Below, in pieces: positions 6,018 through 6,947 of a stretch of 6,947 nucleotides of DNA. A program made the position numbers and the translations under genes. The stretch comes from Bacteroidales bacterium. Lineage in GTDB: Bacteria; Bacteroidota; Bacteroidia; Bacteroidales; GCA-2748055. The notes beneath the pieces were generated by a model. It was not told the DNA's origin. It saw nothing but the letters and a program-made list of their open reading frames with translations, and did not search any database. The DNA lies in the NCBI GenBank assembly GCA_024763595.1, contig JANTFK010000176.1, positions 1 through 6,947 on the forward strand. Direction: 5' to 3'. Position 1 is the stretch's first letter. The number at the start of each line of letters is the position of its first letter.

Positions 6018-6785
6018 TCACGTGTCATCCATATGGTGTTGCTCCTGCATATATTGCTGTCCCTCCAGGGTTAAGAAAAAATCAAACCAGATATAGGAGA
6101 GCCTGTCGTTTTGATCGACCCGTACAGCATGTTTGGATCCAAGAGGGATATGAAGCAACCTGTTCCCGGTAAGCAGGGCCCGGGAATTACCGGCAAAGCA
6201 GGTACACCGGCAATCGTCCAGCCCAAGAAACAACTGGTCAAGCATGGGATGATCATGCTCACCAACCTCGTCCGGACCGGTTGTTTCAACAGATCCCATA
6301 CAAAAACGTGGTACATATCCTTCCGGAAGGATCATTCTGTTCAGCGTTTTTTCACTTTTAATATCTTCTGTGTAGACCGGGCAGTCGGCCATGGCTTTCA
6401 GGTAAAGGTCATCGTAGGAGTCCGGATTACCTGCAATCTCGGCCAGGTCAGCTGCATCCAATCGTTTTCTGATCCGCATGTAGTGAAAGTGACTTCCCTG
6501 CGGAACCTTGACCGCATAAGGGGCAGTATGGGGAATCCTGGCTACTGCCACAGACTCAAATATGATTTCCTGCTCCCCGATGCTGAGGGTACCTTTGCCC
6601 TGAAGTGACAGCAGAACCTCATAATTTTCCGGACCGGGACGCTCCGTTATTTCAACCGGTCCGGCCGCTGAGACCAGGTCGATTCTCACTCCTTTAACCT
6701 CTCCTTCCAGTAAAGATGTATATAATATTGTGCTTAAGGGCTTACCATCCAACTGGTTTAAATCTATATCTGCTGTTCTTATCAT
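6018..6785 (-). CDS. Two-domain cupin (bicupin) protein, substrate unknown
   Basis: A 255-residue soluble protein with two cupin-like halves. The C-terminal half (about 155-240) carries a recognisable metal site. Motif 1 is GEHDHPMLDQ (175-184), giving H177, H179 and Q184 (or D183). Motif 2 runs from G207 to H219, with P214, G216 and H219 in IPLGSKH. The N-terminal half (about 20-105) has the strand-turn pattern ENYEVLLSLQGKGTLSIGEQ (53-72) and IPHTAPYAV (84-92) but lacks a complete histidine set, so it is probably structural. Bicupins include sugar isomerases, dioxygenases and ureidoglycine aminohydrolase; I cannot assign this one. Its start is fixed by a strong GGAGG 7 nt upstream of the ATG. 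It follows a probable transporter gene by 14 nt, which suggests the two handle the same compound. Confidence 0.8.
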   Translation of the reverse strand: MIRTADIDLNQLDGKPLSTILYTSLLEGEVKGVRIDLVSAAGPVEITERPGPENYEVLLSLQGKGTLSIGEQEIIFESVAVARIPHTAPYAVKVPQGSHFHYMRIRKRLDAADLAEIAGNPDSYDDLYLKAMADCPVYTEDIKSEKTLNRMILPEGYVPRFCMGSVETTGPDEVGEHDHPMLDQLFLGLDDCRCTCFAGNSRALLTGNRLLHIPLGSKHAVRVDQNDRLSYIWFDFFLTLEGQQYMQEQHHMDDT

Positions 6786-6790
6786 GCCTC

Positions 6791-6797
6791 TTCCTCC
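6791..6797 (-). promoter_or_regulatory. Strong Shine-Dalgarno sequence of the bicupin gene
   Basis: The minus strand reads GGAGGAA with a 7-nt spacer to the ATG at 6785. This is a near-perfect ribosome binding site and fixes the bicupin start. It stands out because the other genes in the window have weak or no such element, as is usual in Bacteroidota. Confidence 0.7.
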
Positions 6798-6799
6798 GG

Positions 6800-6947
6800 T
6801 TATGTATCTGCTCTGGGGTGCAGTCCCAACAACAGAAAACCCGAAAGTATGACTCCTCCTGCGGAGATCATGAATATGACCGAGAGTGAGATACCTGCAT
6901 CTTTCAACACTCCCCCCAGATAGATCATCGCTGCGCCGGCAAGTACA
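6800..6947 (-). CDS. C-terminal end of a membrane protein, probably an MFS transporter (partial)
   Basis: Only the last 48 codons lie in the window; the gene enters from the right edge and ends with TAA at 6802-6800. The segment contains a hydrophobic stretch VLAGAAMIYLGGVLKDAG, a short polar turn, and a final membrane helix (SVIFMISAGGVILSGFLLL), ending in a short polar tail LHPRADT. A YLGG.LKDAG loop followed by a terminal helix is the pattern of the last two helices of major facilitator superfamily carriers. The substrate cannot be told from this fragment. The gene is 14 nt upstream of the bicupin and almost certainly in the same operon. Another multi-pass transporter family cannot be ruled out. 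Confidence 0.6.
   Translation of the reverse strand, partial: VLAGAAMIYLGGVLKDAGISLSVIFMISAGGVILSGFLLLGLHPRADT

Noticed and set aside
6111..6608. Plus-strand frame of 165 codons antisense to the bicupin gene
   Set aside because: No domain is recognisable, and the opposite strand shows clear cupin motifs and a strong ribosome binding site.

Overview
The window reads as a chromosomal housekeeping segment of a Bacteroidota bacterium, most likely of the Bacteroidales/Marinilabiliales type. This rests on the gene order and on protein style: FtsH carries the LLRAGRFDRQ and LGAAWYLPEERQ signatures I associate with this phylum, BirA has no DNA-binding domain, a DUF2007 protein sits between ftsH and cdsA, and most genes lack a clear Shine-Dalgarno sequence. 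The taxonomic call is inference from remembered family features, not from a search.

Layout from the left edge. Positions 1-119 hold no gene I can support. A leftward (minus-strand) operon then occupies 120-4065. Read in transcription order it is rsfS (ribosome silencing factor), ftsH (membrane AAA+ metalloprotease), a small DUF2007 gene, cdsA (CDP-diacylglycerol synthase) and psd (phosphatidylserine decarboxylase). The last four are packed almost without gaps: 2 nt between ftsH and DUF2007, then 4-nt stop/start overlaps at both DUF2007/cdsA and cdsA/psd. Ribosome silencing, membrane protein quality control and phosphatidylethanolamine synthesis therefore appear to share one transcript. Phosphatidylserine synthase, the step between CdsA and Psd, is not in the window.

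A divergent intergenic region of about 94 nt (4066-4159) separates rsfS from birA, the only plus-strand gene (4160-4894). birA runs convergently into a second leftward block with only 8 nt between stop codons. In transcription order that block is the 3' end of a membrane protein, probably an MFS transporter (cut by the right edge), a two-domain cupin protein, pyrE (orotate phosphoribosyltransferase) and an SRPBCC-fold protein. The transporter and bicupin form a tight pair with a strong Shine-Dalgarno sequence and look like a small accessory metabolic unit next to the conserved pyrE-SRPBCC-birA-rsfS-ftsH block.

I see no RNA gene, CRISPR array, insertion sequence, integration site or phage-like content. 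I do not see a previously undescribed system. The points most worth a second look are the compact CdsA with a TTG start, the tightly coupled DUF2007 gene between FtsH and phospholipid synthesis, the bicupin of unknown substrate, and the divergent biotin-ligase nucleotide loop.
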